Part shown: positions 1 to 5,856 of the stretch, piece by piece
How the letters are laid out: every line of letters begins with the position of its first letter
Position numbering within the stretch: position 1 is the first letter of the stretch
Source of the DNA: JAADEM01 sp965371855
GTDB lineage: Bacteria; Bacteroidota; Bacteroidia; Bacteroidales; Marinilabiliaceae
NCBI GenBank assembly: GCA_965371855.1
Contig: CBDUZZ010000117.1
Location: 1 to 6,321, forward strand
DNA: 6,321 nucleotides
Direction of reading: 5' to 3'
Translations under genes and position numbers: made by a program
Notes under the pieces: generated by a model
Database searches by the model: none
Told to the model about the DNA's origin: nothing
The model's input: the letters and a program-made list of their open reading frames with translations, nothing else

Positions 1-8
1 CTTGCCAT
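1..8 (-). CDS. Start of a gene leaving the window on the left
   Basis: On the minus strand ATG GCA AG begins 4 nt after a well-formed Bacteroidota promoter, so a gene starting Met-Ala probably continues beyond the left edge. Only two full codons are visible and no product can be named. The call rests on the promoter and its distance to the ATG; the true start could lie further downstream, outside the window. Confidence 0.35.
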
Positions 9-12
9 AGAA

Positions 13-42
13 CAAAGATACTTTAATTCGGTAATTAAACAA
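13..42 (-). promoter_or_regulatory. Bacteroidota-type promoter (TTG -N19- TATCTTTG)
   Basis: Reading the minus strand, TTG (42-40) is followed by 19 nt and then TATCTTTG (20-13). This matches the Bacteroidota housekeeping sigma consensus of a -33 TTG/TTTG, 19-21 nt, and a -7 TAnnTTTG. The ATG at 8-6 is only 4 nt beyond the -7 element, so transcription should start at or very near the start codon and the message could be leaderless. It would drive the gene leaving the left edge and separates it transcriptionally from lplA. Confidence 0.7.
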
Positions 43-74
43 TCTTTACACTAGTTACCCGCTCACTGTGATTT

Positions 75-1052
75 TTAAAAAACAAGCTTAAATAGTTCTT
101 CCTGTTTTACGCCCGGCACAATAGCAGATAGTTTATTAAAGGCTTGTAACACAGCTTTATGGTTGTGCTGCAGTCCTACTATCATATTTGATAACATGTC
201 ATTATAAGTTTCGTAATCAGGATCTGATGCAATTATTGAAGCATCTTTGATAATTCCTTTTTCAACTCTAACTTTAGATTTTATTATGATGTTTTCTGTT
301 TTAATAGTTCTGCTAAATTTGTACACCGGACTGTAACCATAGTTCCATTCCCATGTGTTGTATTTTGTTTCTATCAGACTTTTAACAATTTCTTCGGCTG
401 TATTTGTTAATTCATACTTTTTTGCATCAGTAAAATATGACAATAAATAGTTGAATAGATACAACTTAAATTCTTCCATTGTCATAGGAGGAGTTAAAAA
501 TTCTGAAATATTTGTCACTTCACTTTTTACGGATTTAACTGCCTTGTCAGAATATTTTAGCTGTGCTGTATTTAAGCATCTGTTTAAGATAGTCAGATCA
601 GCAGAAAAGAGTAATGTTCCGTGGTGCATTGATCTATTTCTGAATATGTGTGATGCGTTTCCTGATATTTTTTTACCGTCAATACTTAATTCATGTCGTT
701 TACCTACTTCAATCGTTAAACCTATATTTTCCAGTGCTTTTACAATGGGAATAGCATGTTTTTCAAAATTTACCAGGTTGCCCTTCTCTTCGTTGGTTAT
801 GAAACAAAAATTCAGGTTCCCCAAATCGTGATATACCGTTCCTCCACCCGATAGGCGACGATAAACAGGGATATTGTTATTTAGAGTATATTCATAGTCA
901 ATCTCTGCCAGAGTATTCTGATGTTTGCCGACAACAATGCACGGTTCATTTACATAGAGATAAAAAACATCTTCTTTAATTTCTTTCAGTATATACTCCT
1001 CTGTTGCAAGGTTAAATGCCGGATTTGTTGTTTGACTTAAAATGCCTATCAT
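75..1052 (-). CDS. lplA: Lipoate--protein ligase (LplA family)
   Basis: This 325-residue cytosolic enzyme activates lipoate with ATP and attaches it to the lysine of lipoyl domains (E2 subunits of 2-oxoacid dehydrogenases, glycine cleavage H protein), allowing lipoate scavenging. Visible family signatures are the RRLSGGG loop (65-71) followed by TVYHDLGNLNF, the DGKKISGNA segment (125-133) whose K128 corresponds to the catalytic lysine of E. coli LplA, HHGTLL (144-148 region), and KSVKSEVTNI (173-182). Residues from about 250 to the end form the small C-terminal accessory domain, so this is a full-length bipartite ligase, close to the 338 residues of the E. coli enzyme. The ATG at 1052-1050 lies one base after the TAA of the upstream secreted nuclease gene, so the two are probably co-transcribed and translationally coupled. 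No Shine-Dalgarno is present, as is usual in Bacteroidota. No convincing terminator was seen after its stop. Confidence 0.95.
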   Translation of the reverse strand: MIGILSQTTNPAFNLATEEYILKEIKEDVFYLYVNEPCIVVGKHQNTLAEIDYEYTLNNNIPVYRRLSGGGTVYHDLGNLNFCFITNEEKGNLVNFEKHAIPIVKALENIGLTIEVGKRHELSIDGKKISGNASHIFRNRSMHHGTLLFSADLTILNRCLNTAQLKYSDKAVKSVKSEVTNISEFLTPPMTMEEFKLYLFNYLLSYFTDAKKYELTNTAEEIVKSLIETKYNTWEWNYGYSPVYKFSRTIKTENIIIKSKVRVEKGIIKDASIIASDPDYETYNDMLSNMIVGLQHNHKAVLQAFNKLSAIVPGVKQEELFKLVF

Positions 1053-1053
1053 A

Positions 1054-2682
1054 TTATATTTTGATTAGCTTATTGATGCTTATCAGTCTGTTCTTATCTA
1101 CGATTCTGATTAAATATAATCCTTTTGGTAAACTATTTATATCTATTGAATGAACTCCGTTTACAATATTTGATTTTGAATATACTAATGAACCCAGCGA
1201 ATTATATATTTGAATAGTACTGCCGATAACAGCCTCGCCCTCAATATATACTGTTGTTGTAGCCGGGTTTGGATAAACTGAAAATCTATTTGCATTATGC
1301 TTATTTACCTGTGTAGGTATTGTTTCAGCAACCACTTTTACACTATCAACTTGCCATGTAGTAGTTTTTTTGTCTGTTCCGTCAGAGCCTGTGTATTTAA
1401 AAGCAATATGTATCGACTGGCCGGAAAAGGACGATAAATCGATGTCTCCTGAATTACCCCACTCGCCGTAATCGCCAGAAGGAACATTGGGTAGTTGAAA
1501 ACTAAGCTCTGTTTTAGTTGCACTCCAGGGATTTTCCCATGTTGTGTAATTTGTTAACACATAGGCCTGTAGAGTTGCTCCATTGTCATATCCTCCCTTT
1601 ATGGTAAATGAAAATGTCTCATTTTGGACATCTGAAAAATCGAGCATTGGAGTTACAAGCCATGAAACGACACTCTCTTCACCGGTATTGTATGCCCTAC
1701 ATTCAGAGAAAATATTATTTGAGTAATCTTTTCCAATCCAGAAAACGGAACCATCTTCAGCTACATTGATCCAGCCTGGCAGAGCAATAACTTCTTCCGG
1801 GGCAACAGTTTCAAAGTCTTCAAAAAGTAATGTTACCTCTTCAGGAGGTAGAGAGCCATTACAGTTATTGTCCCAAATACAATCAGCATATTCCGGGTGG
1901 TCGATAAAAGGATTACGGTTGTGCTGGTATAGATAGTAAACAGAATCATTACGTTCTATCTCCTTTTGACTCACTGGATCATCATGATGCCATTTTAACA
2001 GAAGATTTAAGTGCCATATTTCAAAAACATGGTCTGAAGTTCCGTCTAACACATCGTCAGCAGTTGTTGAATTTGATTCCCATGAGGCAATTAAATTCTC
2101 ATATCGGGTAGCCATGTAAAAATAGGAACGGGCAAGGTCTCCTTTATACTCGTCTATTGGCTCAAAAACAGTTCCGGAATAACCGGTAAACGAACAACTA
2201 CCAACCTTGCTGCCATTTGTAGAAGTCCAGGTTGCAGATGATGTTTCACCGTAAGGATAATTATCTCTCTTGCCGTTCACTTTCCCATCAGTGGGGTATA
2301 TGTGAAAAATATCAGAATACATAGGAGAATTATCGTTAAACCAACTTTTCGGAAAAGAGTGTTCTCTGTTATAACAATCGCCTTCTTTAGAATAGTCGCC
2401 GCACTGGTCAGCAGTATACGAATATATATATGCCGGAGTACCACCCGGCACATCGGAATAGATGTCCCATACTTCATTTGTATTCCGGCTATCAGTATTT
2501 GGATATGCACTCCACAAACCGCCATAACCGATATCAGCATGCCCTTTAATAATATTGTAAAGAGCTGTTTTTAATTCATAACCCTCTTTATCGTTAGCTG
2601 TTTGATAATAGTTATCAGGAATTTGCGATAGGGTATTTATACTGATAAATACAATAAGCAGAGTTAATATTCTTTGAAACAT
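1054..2682 (-). CDS. Secreted endonuclease I-family nuclease with T9SS C-terminal sorting domain
   Basis: Predicted 542-residue extracellular nuclease. Residues 1-19 form a signal peptide (MFQRILTLLIVFISINTLS, then Q). Residues about 25-270 form the endonuclease I domain. It contains CYNREHSFPKSWF (from C103, with E107 and H108 matching the metal ligand and general base of the beta-beta-alpha-metal fold in Vvn/EndA nucleases) and SDIFHIYPTDGKVNGKR (D124 onward, including the conserved Asn of the VNGKRDN stretch). Cysteines 94/103 and 268/274 could form disulfides. Residues about 285-452 look like a choice-of-anchor J / cleaved-adhesin jelly-roll domain (LLFEDFET...GW...SWLVTPMLDFS). Residues 465-542 are a type A T9SS sorting domain with YPNP at 470-473 and GLYLIRI near the end. 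The open frame extends upstream to 2787, but that would overlap dtd and bury the signal peptide, so ATG 2682-2680 is preferred. It is followed after 1 nt by lplA. Likely role: degrading external DNA for nutrients or biofilm turnover (inference). Confidence 0.93.
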   Translation of the reverse strand: MFQRILTLLIVFISINTLSQIPDNYYQTANDKEGYELKTALYNIIKGHADIGYGGLWSAYPNTDSRNTNEVWDIYSDVPGGTPAYIYSYTADQCGDYSKEGDCYNREHSFPKSWFNDNSPMYSDIFHIYPTDGKVNGKRDNYPYGETSSATWTSTNGSKVGSCSFTGYSGTVFEPIDEYKGDLARSYFYMATRYENLIASWESNSTTADDVLDGTSDHVFEIWHLNLLLKWHHDDPVSQKEIERNDSVYYLYQHNRNPFIDHPEYADCIWDNNCNGSLPPEEVTLLFEDFETVAPEEVIALPGWINVAEDGSVFWIGKDYSNNIFSECRAYNTGEESVVSWLVTPMLDFSDVQNETFSFTIKGGYDNGATLQAYVLTNYTTWENPWSATKTELSFQLPNVPSGDYGEWGNSGDIDLSSFSGQSIHIAFKYTGSDGTDKKTTTWQVDSVKVVAETIPTQVNKHNANRFSVYPNPATTTVYIEGEAVIGSTIQIYNSLGSLVYSKSNIVNGVHSIDINSLPKGLYLIRIVDKNRLISINKLIKI

Positions 2683-2769
2683 GCTTTTATGAATTTTATA
2701 GGTTCTTTTACCAATTTTTTCATGTAATTTAGAAATATATAGATTATTTTCGAAATAAACAGAATAAAA
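2683..2769. promoter_or_regulatory. Divergent promoter region between the nuclease gene and dtd
   Basis: This 87-bp AT-rich gap separates two divergent genes and must hold both promoters. The best -7 candidates are imperfect: TATTTTCG at 2745-2752 on the plus strand for dtd, and TATATTTC on the minus strand (about 2737-2730) for the nuclease, each one base off TAnnTTTG. Neither has a clear -33 TTG at 19-21 nt. The location is well supported by gene layout, the exact elements are not. Confidence 0.35.
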
Positions 2770-3222
2770 ATGCGTGTAGTAATTCAACGTGTAAAAAGTG
2801 CTTCGGTTACAATTAAGGGTAAAATAAATTCTAAGATTGGAATAGGTTTGCTTGTTTTAGTAGGATTTGAAGAGGCAGATAATGATGAAGACATTTCATG
2901 GATAACGAAAAAGCTGTTAGGTCTTAGGATATTTGATGATGAAAACGGAGTTATGAACGAATCAGTTTTGGATGTTAGTGGTGAGATATTAATAATTAGC
3001 CAGTTTACGCTACATGCACGTATTAAAAAAGGTAATCGACCTTCGTATATAAGTGCTGCTTCGCCGGAGATTGCTGTGCCACTGTACGATAGTTTCATTA
3101 AGGAGGTTGAAGTAGGACTTGGGAAAGCTGTTCAATCCGGTATCTTTGGTGCATATATGCAGGTATGCCTGATAAATGATGGTCCGGTAACAATAATAAT
3201 CGACAGTAAAAGAAAAGAGTAA
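2770..3222 (+). CDS. dtd: D-aminoacyl-tRNA deacylase (DTD)
   Basis: This 150-residue cytosolic proofreading enzyme hydrolyses D-amino acids (and glycine mischarged on tRNA-Ala) from tRNA. All hallmark motifs are present: the N-terminal strand MRVVIQRV, SQFTLHA (77-83) holding the conserved Thr/Gln site, KGNRPSY (87-93), GIFGAYMQV (124-132), and NDGPVT (136-141) with the Gly-cisPro pair (G138-P139) that confers chiral selectivity. The length matches the family norm of about 145-150. The ATG at 2770 gives the family's exact start. Its TAA shares its last base with the ATG of the following MazG-like gene (TAATG, 3220-3224), which implies co-transcription and coupled translation. Confidence 0.97.
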   Translation: MRVVIQRVKSASVTIKGKINSKIGIGLLVLVGFEEADNDEDISWITKKLLGLRIFDDENGVMNESVLDVSGEILIISQFTLHARIKKGNRPSYISAASPEIAVPLYDSFIKEVEVGLGKAVQSGIFGAYMQVCLINDGPVTIIIDSKRKE

Positions 3223-3572
3223 TGACACTTGAAGAAGCACAAAAAAGAGTTGATGATTGGATAAAGAAATATGGCGTTCGCTATTTCAGTGAGCTTTCCA
3301 ATATGGCAATTCTGACTGAAGAGGTTGGAGAGCTGGCACGGATAATGGTGCGTAAGTATGGCGACCAGTCATTTAAAGAGGGAGAAGTAAAAGCTGACCT
3401 TGCTGATGAGATGGCAGATGTGTTGTGGGTGCTTATCTGCCTTGCCAATCAAACAGGAGTTGACCTGACCGAGGCTATAGAGAAGAATTTTGAGAAGAAG
3501 ACATCACGCGATAAAGAGAGACATATTAAAAATGAAAAATTAAGAATTAAGGCTCATTCGAATAATGCATAG
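3222..3572 (+). CDS. MazG-type nucleotide pyrophosphohydrolase
   Basis: This 116-residue single-domain all-alpha NTP pyrophosphohydrolase would hydrolyse (d)NTPs, probably non-canonical ones, to the monophosphate and pyrophosphate as a nucleotide-pool clean-up enzyme. The Mg-binding EExxE motif is visible at 33-37 (EEVGE), paired with ExxD at 63-66 (ADEMAD). The segment VLWVLICLANQTGVDLTEA is typical of the short Bacteroidota subgroup. It is far shorter than E. coli MazG (about 263 residues, two domains), so the symbol mazG is not assigned. The start overlaps the dtd stop by one base. The tail after KNEKL (residues 110-116) is a few residues longer than I remember for relatives, and the gene is directly followed by repeat-rich sequence. 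Confidence 0.92.
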   Translation: MTLEEAQKRVDDWIKKYGVRYFSELSNMAILTEEVGELARIMVRKYGDQSFKEGEVKADLADEMADVLWVLICLANQTGVDLTEAIEKNFEKKTSRDKERHIKNEKLRIKAHSNNA

Positions 3573-3587
3573 TTGTCTTAATATTTC

Positions 3588-3653
3588 GGTACTCTGTACC
3601 TTATAAACCGTATTTGATTACTATTTCTACAAAGATTTTGGCGGCTCTGCCGC
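3588..3653 (+). repeat. Two-hairpin repeat unit, forward copy
   Basis: This 66-nt unit is bounded by two 13-nt perfect hairpin palindromes: GGTACTCTGTACC (3588-3600) and GCGGCTCTGCCGC (3641-3653). Each has a 5-bp stem around a TCT centre. Between them lies TTAT (3601-3604) and a core TATTTCTACAAA (3622-3633) placed 7 nt before the second hairpin. The same design recurs in inverted orientation at 3665-3729. I recall similar hairpin-plus-TTTCTACAAA sequences as dispersed repeats in Bacteroidota genomes, without a known function. Confidence 0.8.
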
Positions 3654-3664
3654 TATATTTATCA

Positions 3665-3729
3665 GGTGCAGAGCACCTCAAACATTTGTAGAGATATTGT
3701 ATAAAAGTTTTAATAAGGTGCAGAGCACC
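3665..3729 (-). repeat. Two-hairpin repeat unit, inverted copy
   Basis: This is the reverse-complement partner of 3588-3653. Palindromes GGTGCAGAGCACC occur at 3665-3677 and 3717-3729 (both read GGTGCTCTGCACC on the minus strand). The core TTTGTAGAGATA (3685-3696) is again exactly 7 nt from the nearer hairpin, and TTAT directly follows the outer hairpin on the minus strand. The linker is 39 nt against 40 nt in the forward copy. The two units are separated by 11 nt (3654-3664). Confidence 0.8.
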
Positions 3730-3817
3730 GTAATGCTATCTTTTGTTTCATCAAATAACACAGTTTATAAGCCAATAATCAAAGTTTACCTATGCATTTT
3801 TCTGAAGAACCAGAATT

Positions 3818-3850
3818 AATAAGCCGCGAATGCACGAATAGTTATTCTAA
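3818..3850. repeat. Possible dispersed repeat with CGAATG-CACGAAT
   Basis: The stretch around GCCGCGAATGCACGAATA resembles a CACGAAT-containing dispersed repeat I have seen in intergenic regions of Bacteroidota. Only one copy is in this window, so the repeat status rests on memory and not on the sequence. Confidence 0.3.
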
Positions 3851-3906
3851 TATGTGTTAACCGGATTTAACTAATTTATAGTTGCAAGAAAACTAAGTTA
3901 TAGTGT

Positions 3907-3959
3907 CGTCATTACGAGAACGATAGGACGAAGCCTGCCTACAGCAGGCAGGCAATCTG
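3907..3959. repeat. CGTCATTACGAG-type dispersed repeat with nested hairpin
   Basis: It starts with CGTCATTACGAGAACGA and ends with GCAATCTG, the two conserved ends of a very widespread intergenic repeat (CGTCATTGCGAGG ... GAAGCAATCT). Its middle is interrupted by GCCTGCCT (3933-3940), loop ACAGC, AGGCAGGC (3946-3953), a perfect 8-bp stem. A second version of this mini-hairpin occurs at 5964-5986. The element lies 90 nt upstream of deoC. Confidence 0.6.
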
Positions 3960-4048
3960 TTGATATGCAATATATAAATATAATAGTTTTCTTGTTGACA
4001 ATAATTACGAACTTTAAAAACTTTATAACTTGATAAACTGAATATACA

Positions 4049-4939
4049 ATGGAAATAATACTTGAAAACTTTCCTGTTCCCACAGAATTTGCGGATATGG
4101 ATAAATTGATAGAAGAAGTAAAAAAAGAGACTGATAAAGAAACGGGTATGATAGATACCCTAAAGCTGATATTTAACTGTATTGATTTAACATCATTAAA
4201 CACAACTGATTCAGCTGATAGCATCACAGCGTTTGTTGATAAGGTAAATGGTTTTGCCGGGCGCTATCCGGAAATGCCTGAAGTAGCAGCAGTGTGTGTG
4301 TTTCCTGTTTTTGCGCCAGTACTTAAAAGCACTCTAAAACGTGAGAATGTAAAGAGAGCAGTTGTGTCTGCCGGTTTTCCTTCCTCACAATCATTTACCG
4401 ATGTAAAAAAACTTGAAACAAAGCGTGCCATAGAGTTTGGTGCTAATGAGATAGATATTGTTCTTTCAGTTGGAGAGTTTTTGGAAGGGAACTATGATTT
4501 TGTGTATGAAGAGGTGGTGGCAATTAAAGATGTTATGCAGGACATTCATCTGAAAGTAATACTTGAGACAGGTGCACTTAAAACACCGGAACAGATTTGG
4601 ATGGCCAGTCTGCTTTGTATGGAGGCAGGTGCCGATTTTATAAAAACATCAACAGGTAAGATGCAGCCTGCTGCTACACCTGAAGCTTTCTATGTAATGG
4701 CAAGGGCGGTAAAAGAGTACTATCAAAAAGCAGGTAAAAAAGTCGGATTAAAAGCTGCCGGTGGTATTTCAACGGCAAAGGAAGTTTTAATCTACTATAA
4801 TATTGTAAAAAGCGTGTTGGGTGATGATTGGCTAAACAATAATCTTTTTCGCATAGGGGCATCACGCCTTGCAAACAATCTTTTGAGCAATATTATTTCG
4901 ATTGAAAAAGGTGAGGAGGAAGAGGTGGAATACTTTTAA
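4049..4939 (+). CDS. deoC: Deoxyribose-phosphate aldolase
   Basis: This 296-residue cytosolic class I aldolase cleaves 2-deoxyribose 5-phosphate to glyceraldehyde 3-phosphate and acetaldehyde, the last step of deoxynucleoside catabolism. Visible signatures are CIDLTSLNTTDS (44-55, matching MDLTTLN of E. coli DeoC), EIDIV (D136, equivalent of the proton-relay Asp), FIKTSTGK (197-204, Schiff-base lysine K199), VGLKAAGGI (232-240, with catalytic-site K235) and the phosphate-binding GASRLANNLL (270-279). It is longer than E. coli DeoC (259) through an N-terminal extension of about 40 residues, common in Bacteroidota homologues. The tail EKGEEEEVEYF is acidic. ATG 4049 is the first in frame; M17 or M34 are possible but would trim the helix-rich extension. 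No Shine-Dalgarno and no clear TAnnTTTG promoter were seen upstream, so it may depend on transcription from dtd or on an unrecognised promoter in the repeat-rich gap. Confidence 0.96.
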   Translation: MEIILENFPVPTEFADMDKLIEEVKKETDKETGMIDTLKLIFNCIDLTSLNTTDSADSITAFVDKVNGFAGRYPEMPEVAAVCVFPVFAPVLKSTLKRENVKRAVVSAGFPSSQSFTDVKKLETKRAIEFGANEIDIVLSVGEFLEGNYDFVYEEVVAIKDVMQDIHLKVILETGALKTPEQIWMASLLCMEAGADFIKTSTGKMQPAATPEAFYVMARAVKEYYQKAGKKVGLKAAGGISTAKEVLIYYNIVKSVLGDDWLNNNLFRIGASRLANNLLSNIISIEKGEEEEVEYF

Positions 4940-4947
4940 TAATCGAT

Positions 4948-4980
4948 ACTCACCTGATGACTTGAAGTCATCTGATGAGT
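4948..4980. terminator. Hairpin after deoC, possible terminator or palindromic repeat
   Basis: ACTCA (4948-4952) pairs with TGAGT (4976-4980), and GATGACT (4956-4962) with AGTCATC (4966-4972), around a TGA loop and a 3x3 internal loop. It begins 9 nt after the deoC stop, the right place for 3' end formation, but lacks a T-run, so it is not a classical intrinsic terminator. It may instead be a palindromic repeat. Confidence 0.45.
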
Positions 4981-4998
4981 GCAAGAGATTAACTGTAG

Positions 4999-5196
4999 GC
5001 AACATTCAACATATACACAACCATTATTGAAATTACTAAACTTAATAAAAGTCAAATAACGGAGCAGAACACGAAACTTTCAAAAGAGTTGAAGCTTGTG
5101 GCAAAAAATCACTACCGCACTCTTTGGATGGCTATAGGCATTTCAGTCTTCGGTATTTCTATGGGCACTGTATTTTCAACAGTGACGTTTTTTTAA
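4999..5196 (+). pseudogene. Remnant of a small membrane-protein gene (start missing)
   Basis: Between TAG (4996-4998) and TAA (5194-5196) one frame reads 65 codons without an ATG in the expected place. It encodes a charged, coiled-coil-like part (ITKLNKSQITEQNTKLSKEL), then KNHYRTLWMAIGISVFGISM and GTVFSTVTFF, a transmembrane-like helix. The composition and codon use look coding. From memory, Bacteroidota proteins with NHYRTLWMA(I/L)G(I/M)S continue into a second glycine-rich hydrophobic segment and a KAFEEGRQLD-like tail. Here the sequence stops soon after the first hydrophobic segment, so both ends appear lost. A short functional protein from a non-ATG start (for example ATT or TTG) cannot be excluded. 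Function unknown. Confidence 0.5.
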
Positions 5197-5221
5197 ATAG
5201 GAGTTTCTTGTTCCCCCAAAG

Positions 5222-5256
5222 CACCACTGTCAGAGTCTGCGACTGCTGACAGGGTG
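5222..5256. repeat. Long REP-like hairpin
   Basis: CACC (5222-5225), CTGTCAG (5227-5233) and AGTC (5234-5237) pair respectively with GGTG (5253-5256), CTGACAG (5246-5252) and GACT (5241-5244), around a TGC loop. That gives 15 base pairs with two single-base bulges (A5226, G5245). There is no T-run on either side. Its length and GC content against an AT-rich background resemble extragenic palindromic repeats. Confidence 0.55.
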
Positions 5257-5332
5257 TGGAGGATGGTTTCATTCAGGAATCTCCATTGAGTTGAGAATTG
5301 ACAATTATAAGAAAATGAATTATATTAGGCAT

Positions 5333-5842
5333 ATGAAATCATTACTCAAATACATTATATTGGTGCTGTTTGTCATCGCCACTATATCATGCGACAATGA
5401 CAATAGCAGTACTGATATTTCGGGGCGGGTAACCAAACATACTGGTTGTAAGAACGAACTTAAGTCTAACACAGTAACCGGCACACCTGACAGCTTGTCG
5501 TGTGTGGAATACAGTTACAATAGTTCGTCCGGCATTCTCAAATTAACACACATAAACGCCGGATTTAATTGTTGTCCTGAAGAGCTGTATTGCACTATCA
5601 GCATAAACCAAGATACTATTATTATTCAGGAGTATGAACAAGCTGCTTTATGTCGCTGCAATTGCCTTTATAATCTGGAAATAGAGATGCTTGGATTAGC
5701 CACTGATAAGTATGTTCTAAAATTCATTGAGCCTTATGCCGGCAATTCTAAAAAGATAATATTTGACATTGATCTTTCAGCCGGGCAGGAAGGCTCTTTT
5801 TGTGTTGTCAGGAATAATTATCCATGGGGCAGGGAGAATTAA
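5333..5842 (+). CDS. Cysteine-rich lipoprotein of unknown function
   Basis: This 169-residue predicted lipoprotein has a lipoprotein signal (MKSLLKYIILVLFVIATIS) and a lipobox ending at C20, followed by an acidic, polar linker DNDNSSTD. The mature domain (about 30-169) is probably beta-rich and contains nine further cysteines: C39, C57, C80-C81 (NAGFNCCPEELYC, with C87), C107/C109/C111 in CRCNC, and C157. Other conspicuous stretches are LSCVEYSY, DTIIIQEYEQAALC and FIEPYAG near a YPWG end. I recall similar uncharacterised Bacteroidota lipoproteins but no function. The cysteine pattern could serve disulfide bonding or metal binding. The start at 5333 places a normal-length signal peptide. ATG 5315 and TTG 5291 are in frame upstream and would add 6 or 14 residues. 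It stands alone on the plus strand, with no recognised promoter. Confidence 0.85.
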   Translation: MKSLLKYIILVLFVIATISCDNDNSSTDISGRVTKHTGCKNELKSNTVTGTPDSLSCVEYSYNSSSGILKLTHINAGFNCCPEELYCTISINQDTIIIQEYEQAALCRCNCLYNLEIEMLGLATDKYVLKFIEPYAGNSKKIIFDIDLSAGQEGSFCVVRNNYPWGREN

Positions 5843-5856
5843 GTTAAACTCTCCTG
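5830..5856. terminator. Possible terminator hairpin overlapping the lipoprotein stop
   Basis: CAG-G-GAGA (5830-5837) pairs with TCTC-CTG (5850-5856) with one bulged G, and TTAA (5839-5842) faces TTAA (5844-5847) inside. Only TTT follows, so as a plus-strand terminator it is weak. The lipoprotein TAA (5840-5842) lies within the hairpin. Confidence 0.35.

Noticed and set aside
2683..2787. Upstream extension of the nuclease reading frame to 2787
   Set aside because: It would overlap the dtd start by 18 nt on the opposite strand and place a signal peptide 35 residues inside the protein. ATG 2682 gives a normal signal peptide.
3524..3572. Tail of the MazG-like gene read as an inserted AATGAAAAATTAAGAATTAA repeat
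   Set aside because: A similar string is a common filler in this phylum, but the encoded NEKL fits the natural end of MazG-like relatives as I remember them, so an insertion is not needed.
3588..3729. Hairpin array read as a CRISPR array
   Set aside because: Only four short hairpins with differing stems, in two opposite orientations and at 52-53 and 24 nt spacing. There are no identical direct repeats of CRISPR length and no cas genes.
3898..4227. Minus-strand open frame over the repeat and the deoC start
   Set aside because: It is composed of repeat sequence and the antisense of deoC, and shows no protein motif.
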